Positions 43,230-51,681 of a stretch of DNA of 64,000 bases are shown here, one piece after another. The notes below the pieces were generated by a model. That model ran no database searches. It worked only from the letters and a program-made list of their open reading frames with translations, and was not told the origin of the DNA. The stretch covers positions 11,036,001 to 11,100,000 of the forward strand of contig NZ_RKQF01000001.1 of NCBI RefSeq assembly GCF_003814875.1, read 5' to 3'. Positions within the stretch are counted from its first letter, which is position 1. Every line of letters begins with the position of its first letter. Made by a program: the position numbers and the translations under genes. Source of the DNA: Streptomyces sp. Ag109_O5-1 (lineage in GTDB: Bacteria > Actinomycetota > Actinomycetes > Streptomycetales > Streptomycetaceae).

Positions 43230-44608
43230 GCTGACTCAGCTCCCTCGGTGCCGGCGCCGGTGTTCCCGCGCATCACGTTCAGCCAGTGGCGGTAGAAGTG
43301 GAGCTGCGCGTGCTCGCCGTAGCCGGTGTTGCGCTTGCGGCCCGGGCCGGTCCACGAGGGGTCGTGCGACTGGTCGACCTGACTGTTGTTGCCCTGCTGG
43401 AGGTGGAACTCCATGCCGGCCTTGCGCATCCACGGACTGCGGGCGGCGCGCGGTGCGCCTTCCCAGGCGACGGTGTCGTCCTGCTCGAAGATGCCTGCCG
43501 AGCCGAAGGTGAACTGGCCGTTGACGTAGGAGTCGCGGGCCTCGTCCTCCGACATGAAGTCCCAGACGAACTGCCAGTTCCACAGTTCGATCTCGCCGGG
43601 GCCGATCGGCTGCCACTGCCGGAAGCTGGTGATCACCGACATAGGACCGCCCGGCACAGACGGGGTGTTCAGCCGGATGAAGCTGAGGTTCGGGAAGATC
43701 GTTCCGACCGACGGCGGCTCGTGGTTGACCACGTGGAGCTGTGCCTCGTCCAGACCCGACAGGTCGAAGTGCTGGGTGATTTCCGGCGCGTAGCCCCAGA
43801 GCACGTAGCCGGGATGGATTGCCTTGGTCCAGGCGTGGCCGGCGAAGGCGTGGCCGTTCTCGAATTCGTAGATGCGCGCGATCTCGCACGTCGCCTGCAT
43901 TCCCTGGGCGACCGCGACCTCTTCAACGCTCCAGTGCAGCGTGTCGACGTGGTAACCGTCGCCGGCGAAGTTCTCGGCGGCCGTCTTCCAGTCGGCGCGC
44001 AGCCGGTAGCGTTCCGGAGGCCCGGCGACCCGCATGCCACCGGGTGCCAGCCCGACGATCAGGTCGAGCATCCACCCTGCCCCGCCCAGGTACTCGTCCA
44101 GCGACGGTCCGTCCGGGTCCAGCGAGGCGAAGACGAAGCCCTGCCGGGTGGCCACCCGGGGCGCGCGTATCAGGCCCCACGCCTTGGGGTCGAGACGCTC
44201 GCCGTAGGCGTCGTGCATGTGCGGGGTGCCGACCAGGTCGCCGTTGTTGCTGTAGGTCCACCCGTGGTAAGGACACTTGAAGAACCGGGAGTTGCCGGCA
44301 TCGGTCTGGCAGACCTGAGTGCCCCGGTGACGGCAGTAGTTCGACAGCACGTTGATGCCGCCCTTGCCGTCGCGCGTGACGATCACCGGATCGAGGCCGA
44401 TTCTGCGCTGCACGAAGTCACCCGGCTTCGGGATCTCACTTTCGTGCGCCACGAACACCCAGCACTTGGTGAATATCTGCTCGATCTCGGCGCGGAACAC
44501 CGCCTCGTCGTTGAAGATTTCCACTGGGACGAGATCGTTCTTCAGCGAGGCCTCGACGCGGTCCAGGATTGCAGCGGCATCAGCCGTTTCTGGAGAGATG
44601 GCAGTCAT
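43226..44608 (-). CDS. Aromatic-ring-hydroxylating dioxygenase alpha subunit (cluster 2)
   Basis: A 460-residue terminal oxygenase large subunit. Rieske ligands are C92, H94, C112 and H115 (CRHRG...CPYHGWTY). The iron motif D-x2-H-x4-H is seen in GDGYHVDTLH near residues 214-223. The C-terminal third (IFPNLSFIRLN; QWQPIGPGEIELWNWQFVWD) is typical of the PAH/phthalate/benzoate-type enzymes that pair with a beta subunit. With a [3Fe-4S] ferredoxin this resembles PhdABCD- and Pht-type systems. The substrate cannot be fixed. It is the first gene of its operon, with a LysR-like box upstream at 44737. Confidence 0.93.
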   Translation of the reverse strand: MTAISPETADAAAILDRVEASLKNDLVPVEIFNDEAVFRAEIEQIFTKCWVFVAHESEIPKPGDFVQRRIGLDPVIVTRDGKGGINVLSNYCRHRGTQVCQTDAGNSRFFKCPYHGWTYSNNGDLVGTPHMHDAYGERLDPKAWGLIRAPRVATRQGFVFASLDPDGPSLDEYLGGAGWMLDLIVGLAPGGMRVAGPPERYRLRADWKTAAENFAGDGYHVDTLHWSVEEVAVAQGMQATCEIARIYEFENGHAFAGHAWTKAIHPGYVLWGYAPEITQHFDLSGLDEAQLHVVNHEPPSVGTIFPNLSFIRLNTPSVPGGPMSVITSFRQWQPIGPGEIELWNWQFVWDFMSEDEARDSYVNGQFTFGSAGIFEQDDTVAWEGAPRAARSPWMRKAGMEFHLQQGNNSQVDQSHDPSWTGPGRKRNTGYGEHAQLHFYRHWLNVMRGNTGAGTEGAESA

Positions 44609-44736
44609 GGGGCTCCCTTGCCTCAGTCGTGCTCGGCAGGGACGATCAGCGGATTTCCGTGGCCCTGCCTGCGGCTCGAGACGTCAGGTTAGGACTGTCA
44701 TCACATGGCGAAAAGCAATTCCTGTCGATGCGTCGG

Positions 44737-44753
44737 CATTGATCCAATCGATG
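44737..44753. promoter_or_regulatory. LysR-type box upstream of dioxygenase cluster 2
   Basis: CATTGAT-CCA-ATCGATG is an inverted repeat with one mismatch, 129 bp upstream of the alpha-subunit start. It resembles the palindrome at 45822 (GATTGATG-T-CATCAATC) and could be bound by the LysR regulator encoded at 44788. Confidence 0.45.
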
Positions 44754-44787
44754 GAACGCGGGCAGGTCCCTCCTGACCGGTCCTGTC

Positions 44788-45744
44788 TCAGCCGGTCGCC
44801 GGGGTGGACGGTGCGTCCTGGACGTAGGCATCTGCGAAATGGTGCATGCGCTGCCGCAGCCAGGCGTGGCCCGGATCGTCGTCCATGCGTTTCGTCCAGA
44901 CCATCATTTCGGTGGCCCACGGCAGCTCCATGGGAGGTTCGAGCAGCCGCAGGCCTGTCGCCGGGGCGATGCGGCGCCCGAACGTTCTGGGGACCAAGGT
45001 GATGAGCCGGGTACCGCGAATCAGGAACGGGGCGATTTCAAAACTCGTGGTGACCTCGACGCGGCGCGGGATACCGAGCAGGTCGAGTTGCAGTTCGGCC
45101 AGGGCGGGTCGCCGGTCGGGGCTGATCGCGAGGTACGGCAGCTCGCTGAACTCCTCGACCGAGATGCTCTCGCCCACATCGGGGTGCTCCTGGTCGACCG
45201 CCAGCATGTAGCGGTCGGTGTACGCGGCCTCACAGCACAGGTCCAGTCCGCTGGGCACCATCTCGCGCGGAACGATGACGAGGTCGATCTGGTCGCGGGC
45301 CAGCTGTTCCGCGTACTCCTCCGCGAAGGGCTGGATGCGCAGTCGCACGTTCGGAGCCTCGGTCGGCAGCTGCGCCAACAGCGGATGCAGTACGGCGACG
45401 GCCGAGTAGCTGGTCGCCATCACCGAGTACGTCCTGTGGTCGGTCGCGGGATCGAAGCTGTCGCGCTGTGACAGCAGCGACTTGATGTCGGTCAGCGTCT
45501 TCTGCACCGGCTGCACCAGCGACTCGGCAACCGGTGTGGCGACCATGGTCCGCCCCTGCCTGACGAGGATCGGGTCGTTCAGGAGCTTGCGGAGCCGAGC
45601 CAGCGTGGAACTCATGGCCGACTGTCCGACGGACAGACGCGCCGCGGCCGCGGTCACGCTCCGTTCCGCCATCAGGGCGTCGAAGGCGACGAGCAGGTTC
45701 AGATCCACCCGGTTGAGATCCAGGGGCGCATTGGTGGTGGGCAT
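44788..45744 (-). CDS. LysR-family transcriptional regulator (NodD/LinR-like)
   Basis: A 318-residue LysR regulator. The start NRVDLNLLVAFDALMAERSV with the HTH VGQSAMSSTLARLRKLLNDP and LVRQGRTMVATPVAE is the NodD/SyrM/LinR-like subgroup, distinct from the CatR type at 6231. The effector domain covers about 95-300. ATG 45744 gives the expected N-terminus. It sits between the minus-strand dioxygenase operon and the plus-strand ring-cleavage operon, so it is well placed to control both; the palindromes at 44737 and 45822 are candidate sites. Confidence 0.9.
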   Translation of the reverse strand: MPTTNAPLDLNRVDLNLLVAFDALMAERSVTAAAARLSVGQSAMSSTLARLRKLLNDPILVRQGRTMVATPVAESLVQPVQKTLTDIKSLLSQRDSFDPATDHRTYSVMATSYSAVAVLHPLLAQLPTEAPNVRLRIQPFAEEYAEQLARDQIDLVIVPREMVPSGLDLCCEAAYTDRYMLAVDQEHPDVGESISVEEFSELPYLAISPDRRPALAELQLDLLGIPRRVEVTTSFEIAPFLIRGTRLITLVPRTFGRRIAPATGLRLLEPPMELPWATEMMVWTKRMDDDPGHAWLRQRMHHFADAYVQDAPSTPATG

Positions 45745-45821
45745 CGACCGGAAATCCCGTCTGTGCTGAAGGCATGCCGAAAGAAGTCGGCTGCCGCGGC
45801 TCGACGGTCGACTCCGACCAC

Positions 45822-45840
45822 GGATTGATGTCATCAATCC
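45822..45840. promoter_or_regulatory. Palindrome between LysR gene and ring-cleavage operon
   Basis: GGATTGATG-T-CATCAATCC is a perfect 9-bp inverted repeat in the 208-bp divergent promoter region, containing a T-N11-A LysR core. It lies 78 bp upstream of the LysR start, where LysR activators usually bind. Confidence 0.7.
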
Positions 45841-45952
45841 GAACGCATCACTATCGATTGTTTGTATCGAGGAGTGCGTCTGTCTAGCGTCTTGCAGCGG
45901 GAAAAGCGACGCGAACGTCCTGTTCAGCGTCACTGGAGAGCAGGAGTCGACG

Positions 45953-46885
45953 ATGACCGCGGCCTTCCGTCCGATCACCCATCTCAGACATGTGGGTATC
46001 GGTGTGCCCGACTACGGCAAGGCTCTGGAGTTCTACAAGAACATCTGGGGACTGCAGCCGGTGGCCGACGACAGCGGTGTGACCTTCTTCGCCACTCCCG
46101 CGGACCCGGAGCAGTACGTCCTTCGCGTCCGGCAGGACCAGGACAAGCGACTGGACCTCATCGCCTTCGGCGTGAACTCTCCCGAAGAAGTCGACGAGCT
46201 GGCCCGGCGGCTGGCGGCCGGCGGGATCACTCTCGACCGGGAGCCCGGCAAGCTGGACACCCCGGGCGGCGGCTACGGCGTCCGGTTCTTCGACCCCGAC
46301 GGCCGACTCGTCGAGGTGTCCGCCGGGGTCGCGCAGAAGCGCTTCCGGGAGCTCGAGGAACGCGAATCCGTCCCCAAGAAGCTCAGCCACGTGGTGATCA
46401 ACTCCACCGATGTGGCCGCGACCAAGGCGTTCTACGAGACGTACCTCGGCTTCCGCCTCTCGGACTGGCTCGGCGACATGATGTGCTTCATGCGCAGCGG
46501 GACCCAGCATCACATCCTCGCCATCTCGCGAGCACCGAGCGTCTCGCTGAATCACATTTCCTTCGAGATGCGCGGCATCGACGAGTACATGCGCGGGACC
46601 GGGCGTCTGATGCGCGCCGGGCACCGCCCGCTGTGGGGGCCAGGCCGGCACGGCCCGGGAGACAACACCTTCACCTACTTCCTCGACCCGAACGAGAACG
46701 TCGTCGAGTACACGACGGAGCTGGAGACGATCGAGGACGAGGAGGCGTGGGAGCCCCGCGTCTTCGACAGCACCTCTCCTCAGTCGCAGGACCAGTGGGG
46801 GACCGGTGGGTCGATGACCGAGACCATGCTGCCGGTGCTGCTCAAGCAGACGGACGGCGGTCTGTGGACCCCCTCTCCGATCTGA
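45953..46885 (+). CDS. Extradiol ring-cleavage dioxygenase, VOC type (first copy)
   Basis: A 310-residue two-domain vicinal-oxygen-chelate dioxygenase. Metal ligands by alignment to the type I extradiol family are H146 (LSHVVI), H201 (LNHISFEM) and E252 (VVEYTTELE), the His-His-Glu Fe(II) triad. The N-terminal domain (HLRHVGIGVPDYGKALEFYK) lacks ligands, as expected. It would cleave a catechol next to the hydroxyl pair. Its close paralogue is at 53831-54769. It opens the plus-strand operon facing the LysR gene. This and the second copy are the only ring-cleavage genes available for either dioxygenase cluster. Confidence 0.9.
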   Translation: MTAAFRPITHLRHVGIGVPDYGKALEFYKNIWGLQPVADDSGVTFFATPADPEQYVLRVRQDQDKRLDLIAFGVNSPEEVDELARRLAAGGITLDREPGKLDTPGGGYGVRFFDPDGRLVEVSAGVAQKRFRELEERESVPKKLSHVVINSTDVAATKAFYETYLGFRLSDWLGDMMCFMRSGTQHHILAISRAPSVSLNHISFEMRGIDEYMRGTGRLMRAGHRPLWGPGRHGPGDNTFTYFLDPNENVVEYTTELETIEDEEAWEPRVFDSTSPQSQDQWGTGGSMTETMLPVLLKQTDGGLWTPSPI

Positions 46886-46916
46886 TCCCTCCCCCTCCTA
46901 CGCAAAGGCCACTGAA

Positions 46917-47891
46917 GTGACTCTTTTCCTTGATGACGCAGCGGTACGGGCGGCCTTCGACTGGGAGCTGGCAACCTCGGCGGTGCGCGAGGCATACGCG
47001 ACGAGCGTGGACGCAGCACGCTATCCGGCCCGCGGCATGGCCCGCGGAGACCACGGCTGGCTGCGTAGCCTCACCGGCGTACCGGCCGGCCGCGAACTGA
47101 TGGGAGCGAAGATCATCGCGGCCGCGATGCCGACGCGCCGCGCCTCCTACCTCATCCCCCTGTTCGACCAGCGGACGGCCGAGCTGGTGGCCCTGCTCGA
47201 CGGCCACTCCATCACCGGTTACCGGACGGCGGCCACCTCGGCCGTCGCGGCAGACCTGCTGTCGCCGCCCGGCGCCCTGACCGTCGCCGTGATCGGCTCC
47301 GGTTTCGAAGCGCAGAACCATGTGCGCGCCCTCGCCGTCGTACGAGACCTCAAGGCCGTACGGGTGTACAGCCCACGACCGGAGAGCCGAGCCCGATTCG
47401 TCGCCGAACTGTCCGACCTGCCGATCACGCAGGCGGCCAGCGCCGAGGAGGCCCTCGCAGGCGCCACGCTGGTCGTCTGTGCCGCCCGGTCCCGCGACGA
47501 GACCCCCACCCTGCTCGGCAAGTGGCTCCGACCGGGCATGACCGTGGTGTCCATCGGATCCACCCTGCCCGAGCAGCGTGAGGTGGACCCGGAGGTCATT
47601 GCCCGTGCCGACGTGATCGTGGCGGACATGGTCGAGGAGGTGCTCGACGACACCGGGGACCTGATCGCCGCGCGAGCCGCCGGTCTCGACGTGGCGGGCA
47701 AGATCTGCTCGCTGGCCGACCTCGTCGGCGAGCGCGTCCCCGGGCGCACCCACGTCGACCAGATCGCGCTGTACAAGTCGGTCGGCTCAGCGGCCCAGGA
47801 CCTGGCGGTCGCCGGCATGTGCGCGCGCAACGCCGAGCGGCTGGGACTCGGAACCCGGATGCCGGCCACCATTCATCCCGTGCAGAAGTGA
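46917..47891 (+). CDS. Ornithine cyclodeaminase/mu-crystallin family protein
   Basis: A 324-residue NAD(P)-binding protein. The family signature GAKIIAAAMPTR near residue 60, ALLDGHSITGYRTAATSAVA near residue 95 and the dinucleotide motif VAVIGSGFEAQNHVRALAVV near residue 122 are clear. Members deaminate or reduce imino acids (ornithine cyclodeaminase, alanine dehydrogenase, ketimine reductase). GTG 46917 is 31 bases after the extradiol gene. Its presence inside a ring-cleavage operon is unusual and suggests a nitrogen-containing intermediate; the reaction is not known. Confidence 0.85.
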   Translation: MTLFLDDAAVRAAFDWELATSAVREAYATSVDAARYPARGMARGDHGWLRSLTGVPAGRELMGAKIIAAAMPTRRASYLIPLFDQRTAELVALLDGHSITGYRTAATSAVAADLLSPPGALTVAVIGSGFEAQNHVRALAVVRDLKAVRVYSPRPESRARFVAELSDLPITQAASAEEALAGATLVVCAARSRDETPTLLGKWLRPGMTVVSIGSTLPEQREVDPEVIARADVIVADMVEEVLDDTGDLIAARAAGLDVAGKICSLADLVGERVPGRTHVDQIALYKSVGSAAQDLAVAGMCARNAERLGLGTRMPATIHPVQK

Positions 47892-47901
47892 GAGAGCCGC
47901 C

Positions 47902-49386
47902 ATGACCATGGAGACGACCGTTCCACTCGGTCTGTCCGACCCCACGCTGCTGCGCACGGCCGCTTACGTTGAGGGCAAGTGGCTGGAGGCCGGCGACGGC
48001 GGTCGGCTCACCGTCCGCAACCCGTCGACCGGTGACCTCATTGCGGAGCTTCCGGCACTCGGCAGAGCGCAGACCGCCGAGGCCGTCGACGCCGCTCATC
48101 GTGCTCTGCCCGAGTGGCGGGCGCGGTCGGGCAAACAGCGCGCACAGGTGCTGCGGCGCTGGTTCGACCTCGTCACCGAGCACACGGAGGACCTGGCCCG
48201 GCTGATCGTCCTGGAGGAGGGCAAGCCACTCGCTGAGGCCCGTGGGGAAGTCGCTTATGCCGCCTCCTTCATCGAGTGGTTCGCCGAGGAGGCCAAACGG
48301 ATCCGCGGCGACGTGTTCGCGGCGCCGGAGGCATCGCGCAGGGTGCTGGTGCTCAAGGAGCCGGTCGGGGTGTGCGTGGCCATCACCCCGTGGAACTTCC
48401 CCGCCGCGATGATCACCCGTAAGGCCGCTCCGGCACTGGCCGCGGGCTGCACGATGGTCGTCAAGCCTGCCGAGCAGACCCCCTTGACGGCACTGGCCCT
48501 CGTCGAGCTCGCCGAGCGGGCCGGTGTACCGGCCGGGGTCCTCAACGTGGTGATCGGCGACCCGCGTGAGATCGGGCCCGAGCTGACCGGCAATCCGCTG
48601 GTCCGCAAGGTCAGCTTCACCGGGTCCACCGAGGTCGGCAGGCTGCTCCTGGCCCAGTCCGCCCAGACGGTGAAGAAGACCTCGATGGAACTGGGCGGCA
48701 ATGCGCCGGTGCTCGTCTTCGACGACGCCGACGTCGAGACCGCCGTCGCCGGTGTCGTCGCCACCAAGTACCGCAACACCGGCCAGGCCTGCATCAGCGC
48801 CAACCGCGTCTACGTGCAGACGGGAGTCTACGACCGGTTCGCAGAGGCGTTGACCCGCAGGGTCGAGGACCTTGTCGTCGGAGACGGCTTCGACGACGGC
48901 GTGCAGCAGGGACCGCTCATCGACGACGCAGCGGTGGCGAAGGTCGAGGAACATCTCGCCGACGCCACGAACCGGGGTGCCAGGATCCTGTGCGGCGGTT
49001 CGCGGCACCGGCGTGGAGGGCTCTTCTTCCAGCCCACCGTGCTGGGGGACGTGGCCCCGGGCATGCTCGTCACCCGCGAGGAGACCTTCGGCCCGCTCAC
49101 CCCGCTCATCCGCTTCACCGACGAGGCCGAGGCCGTCCGCATGGCCAACGACACCGACTACGGTCTGGCCGCCTACCTCTTCACCCGCGACGCCGAGCGG
49201 ACCTGGCGCGTCTCGGCCGCCCTGGAAGCGGGGATGGTGGGCATCAACACCGGCCTGATCTCCAACGAGGTCGCCCCCTTCGGCGGTGTCAAGCAGTCGG
49301 GGCTGGGGCGGGAGGGCTCCGTCTACGGCATCGACGAGTACCTGGAGATGAAGTACCTGGCCTGGGAAGGCGCCGGCGCGCCCTGA
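47902..49386 (+). CDS. NAD(P)-dependent aldehyde dehydrogenase, GabD-like
   Basis: A 494-residue aldehyde dehydrogenase. Catalytic Cys297 in NTGQACISANR and Glu263 in MELGGNAPV are present, with the cofactor-site stretch ITPWNFPAAMITRKAAPALA near residue 157. The sequence is closest in character to succinate-semialdehyde dehydrogenases. In this operon it may oxidise the semialdehyde formed by extradiol cleavage or by an aldolase. ATG 47902 lies ten bases after the previous stop, behind GAGAG. A short 107-bp gap follows. Confidence 0.92.
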   Translation: MTMETTVPLGLSDPTLLRTAAYVEGKWLEAGDGGRLTVRNPSTGDLIAELPALGRAQTAEAVDAAHRALPEWRARSGKQRAQVLRRWFDLVTEHTEDLARLIVLEEGKPLAEARGEVAYAASFIEWFAEEAKRIRGDVFAAPEASRRVLVLKEPVGVCVAITPWNFPAAMITRKAAPALAAGCTMVVKPAEQTPLTALALVELAERAGVPAGVLNVVIGDPREIGPELTGNPLVRKVSFTGSTEVGRLLLAQSAQTVKKTSMELGGNAPVLVFDDADVETAVAGVVATKYRNTGQACISANRVYVQTGVYDRFAEALTRRVEDLVVGDGFDDGVQQGPLIDDAAVAKVEEHLADATNRGARILCGGSRHRRGGLFFQPTVLGDVAPGMLVTREETFGPLTPLIRFTDEAEAVRMANDTDYGLAAYLFTRDAERTWRVSAALEAGMVGINTGLISNEVAPFGGVKQSGLGREGSVYGIDEYLEMKYLAWEGAGAP

Positions 49387-49493
49387 GCCGACTGCCGCGC
49401 CGGACACCGCAGCACGAACGAGCGCGCCGAGACCAACCCGCCAGGCGTTGAGTCAGCACCCCCATCACCCACGCACCGAGGCAAAGGACGACC

Positions 49494-50513
49494 ATGCCCG
49501 CATACACCCGCACCGAGGCCCGGGACTGGGCCCGCGAAAAGCTCGTCGGAGCCGTCAACTGCACGATTCCGTCGTTCACCGCCGACCTTCGCGGCATCAA
49601 CGAGCAGGGCATCAGGCACGACGTCAGGCTTGCCCAGCAGCACGGATTCCTCGGTACCCTCGGCGTCTCCGAGGTCAGCATCACCCTGCCCGAGTACCTC
49701 GACTTCCTGCGTATCGTCCGTGATGAGGCGGGCGACGACTTCGTCGTGGTCCACCACGGCAGTTGGAGCACCCTGGAGCAGAACATCGAGGCGGTGCGCG
49801 GCGCCGAAGAGGCCGGTGCCGACCTGGTGCTCGTGTCCTACCCGCCGAACTTCTACCCGGAGTCGGAACAGGAGATCTACGACTACACCAAGGCCCTCTG
49901 CGACGCCACGAACCTCGCGGTCATCCTGTTCCCGATGTTCCTGTGGGGGTTCAGTCCCCGGGTGCACCCCTCGGACATCCCGACGCGGCTCATCCGCCGC
50001 CTCATCGACGACTGCCCCAACATCGCGGTCATCAAGGCCGAGGGCGGCTTCCCCAGTATTCAGGGCGCCATCGAGTGCCACCGGCTCTTCGGCGACGAGG
50101 TCGTCATCTCGGTGCCCATCGAGAGCGATCTCATCCCGCTGGCACAGGTCATGCCGATCCAGCTGTCCGCCACGAGCGACCACGAATACTACGGGCCCAT
50201 GATCCCGCGCGTCATGGAGCTGCTGCGCGAGGGCAAGTACGACGACGCCACTGACATCTACTGGCAGCTGCATCCGGCCCGCAAGATCAAGGGCGGCCTT
50301 GCTCAGGTGCTGAACGGCGGTGCCTTCATCAACCGGCAGGCATGGAAGTTCCAGGGGTGGCTGCAGGGCTACAACGGCGGACCGCTGCGCCAGCCCACCC
50401 AGCGCATCCACGACGCCCAGATGCACGCCCTGCGCAAGGGACTCCTCGACGCCGGCCTCGAACCCAGCATGGATCCGTTCCGTGAGTTCTTCATCGGAAG
50501 GAACCCGGCGTGA
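49494..50513 (+). CDS. DapA-family lyase/aldolase
   Basis: A 339-residue class I aldolase of the dihydrodipicolinate synthase/N-acetylneuraminate lyase superfamily. The Schiff-base lysine is K181 (VIKAEGG), and the partner Tyr lies in VSYPPNFYP near residue 117. Family members in aromatic pathways are hydratase-aldolases that split the side chain from the ring-fission product and release pyruvate (NahE, PhdJ). This sequence has only the family features and is not a clear NahE. Its stop overlaps the next GTG (GTGA). Confidence 0.82.
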   Translation: MPAYTRTEARDWAREKLVGAVNCTIPSFTADLRGINEQGIRHDVRLAQQHGFLGTLGVSEVSITLPEYLDFLRIVRDEAGDDFVVVHHGSWSTLEQNIEAVRGAEEAGADLVLVSYPPNFYPESEQEIYDYTKALCDATNLAVILFPMFLWGFSPRVHPSDIPTRLIRRLIDDCPNIAVIKAEGGFPSIQGAIECHRLFGDEVVISVPIESDLIPLAQVMPIQLSATSDHEYYGPMIPRVMELLREGKYDDATDIYWQLHPARKIKGGLAQVLNGGAFINRQAWKFQGWLQGYNGGPLRQPTQRIHDAQMHALRKGLLDAGLEPSMDPFREFFIGRNPA

Positions 50514-50686
50514 CCCCGGACGAACTGGACCGTGCCGACCCCGCCGGCTCGATTGCCGATGCCGCCAAGCGCTTCTCCAACTGGGGGCGTTGGGGACAGG
50601 ACGACGTCCTGGGCACCCTCAACTTCCTCGACGAGGGCGTTGCGGGCCACATCGGTCGCAACGCAATCTGGAGGACATTCCCGTGA
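50510..50686 (+). pseudogene. Truncated N-terminus of a cyclase-family protein
   Basis: A 58-residue frame starts at GTG 50510, overlapping the aldolase stop. It reads SIADAAKRFSNWGRWGQDDV then LGTLNFLDEG, almost the same as the beginning of the cyclase at 51678 (AAKRYSNWGRWGEDDVLGTL). After LDEG the similarity ends and it runs on 13 residues to a stop that overlaps the next GTG. It has no active site. It is a partial duplication of the neighbouring cyclase gene, or the scar of a lost copy. Confidence 0.85.
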
Positions 50687-51681
50687 AACCCGCAGCAGCT
50701 TCCGCGTCCTTCTCCGGACCCTTCGCCCTTGGCGTTCTCTCCGTCTCTGACCAGGCGCCTTTCCCCGGTCTCGTGATCCCCGGGGGGCGCGTGCTGGATC
50801 TTCGTACGGCCCTCGGAGAGCCCACCCTGACGACCCGGGCGATCTTCGACCGCTGGGACGAGATGCTCCCTCGCCTGCAGGAGCTCGCGGCCGACGAGAC
50901 GGCCGGCTGGCGGCCGTTGGTGCACCTGCAGGTGCACGCGCCGGTCGAGCCCCGCCAGGTCTTCCAGTCCGGCGCCAACTACCGGCAGCACGTGATCGAC
51001 CTGGAGGTCGCCCACCGCTCCGCCGCCGATCCCCGCACCGTGGAGGAGGCGCGCGCGGAGGTCGCCGCGGTCATGGACCGGCGGGCGGCCGAGGACCTGC
51101 CGTACGTGTTCATCGGCCTGCCGAGCGCGATCACCGGCCCCTTCGACGACATCGAACTCCCGGACTGGGCCGAACAGCCCGACTGGGAGCTGGAGTTGGC
51201 GGCAGTCATCGCCAAGCCCGCCTACCGGGTGCCGGTCGAGGAGGCCCTGGAGTACGTGGCCGGCTACGCCATCGCCAACGACCTCACCGACCGCGCCACC
51301 GTCTTCCGCCGGGACATGAAGGCCATCGGCACCGACTGGCTGCGCTCCAAGAACGCCCCCGGTTTCACCCCGCTGGGCCCGTGGATCGTGCCCGCCGAGT
51401 CGATCGCCGACCCGGGCGACCTGCGGGTCACACTGAAGCTCAACGGAGAGACCATGCAGGACGAGTCCACCAAGGACATGCTCTTCGGCATCGCACGGCT
51501 GGTGTCCTACATCTCCCGGACCTCCCGGCTGCTGCCCGGCGACCTGGTGCTGACCGGCAGCCCGGCCGGCAACGGCATGCACTGGGGACGGCTGCTGCGC
51601 GACGGCGACGTCATGGAGGGCTCCATCACGGGTCTGGGTGCGCAGCGCACCCGCTGCGTCGCCGACAGGACCGCGTCGTGA
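50683..51681 (+). CDS. Fumarylacetoacetate hydrolase-family protein (first copy)
   Basis: A 332-residue FAH-family protein. The C-terminal two thirds carry the family core: FQSGANYRQH near residue 90, WELELAAVIAKPAYRVPVEE with acidic metal ligands near residue 170, and NDLTDRATVFR. The end GDLVLTGSPAGNGMHWGRLL matches the usual tail. Enzymes of this family hydrolyse C-C bonds in diketo acids or act as decarboxylases/hydratases and isomerases in meta-cleavage pathways. GTG 50683 overlaps the truncated cyclase, and its stop overlaps the intact cyclase (GTGA). Confidence 0.85.
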   Translation: MKPAAASASFSGPFALGVLSVSDQAPFPGLVIPGGRVLDLRTALGEPTLTTRAIFDRWDEMLPRLQELAADETAGWRPLVHLQVHAPVEPRQVFQSGANYRQHVIDLEVAHRSAADPRTVEEARAEVAAVMDRRAAEDLPYVFIGLPSAITGPFDDIELPDWAEQPDWELELAAVIAKPAYRVPVEEALEYVAGYAIANDLTDRATVFRRDMKAIGTDWLRSKNAPGFTPLGPWIVPAESIADPGDLRVTLKLNGETMQDESTKDMLFGIARLVSYISRTSRLLPGDLVLTGSPAGNGMHWGRLLRDGDVMEGSITGLGAQRTRCVADRTAS

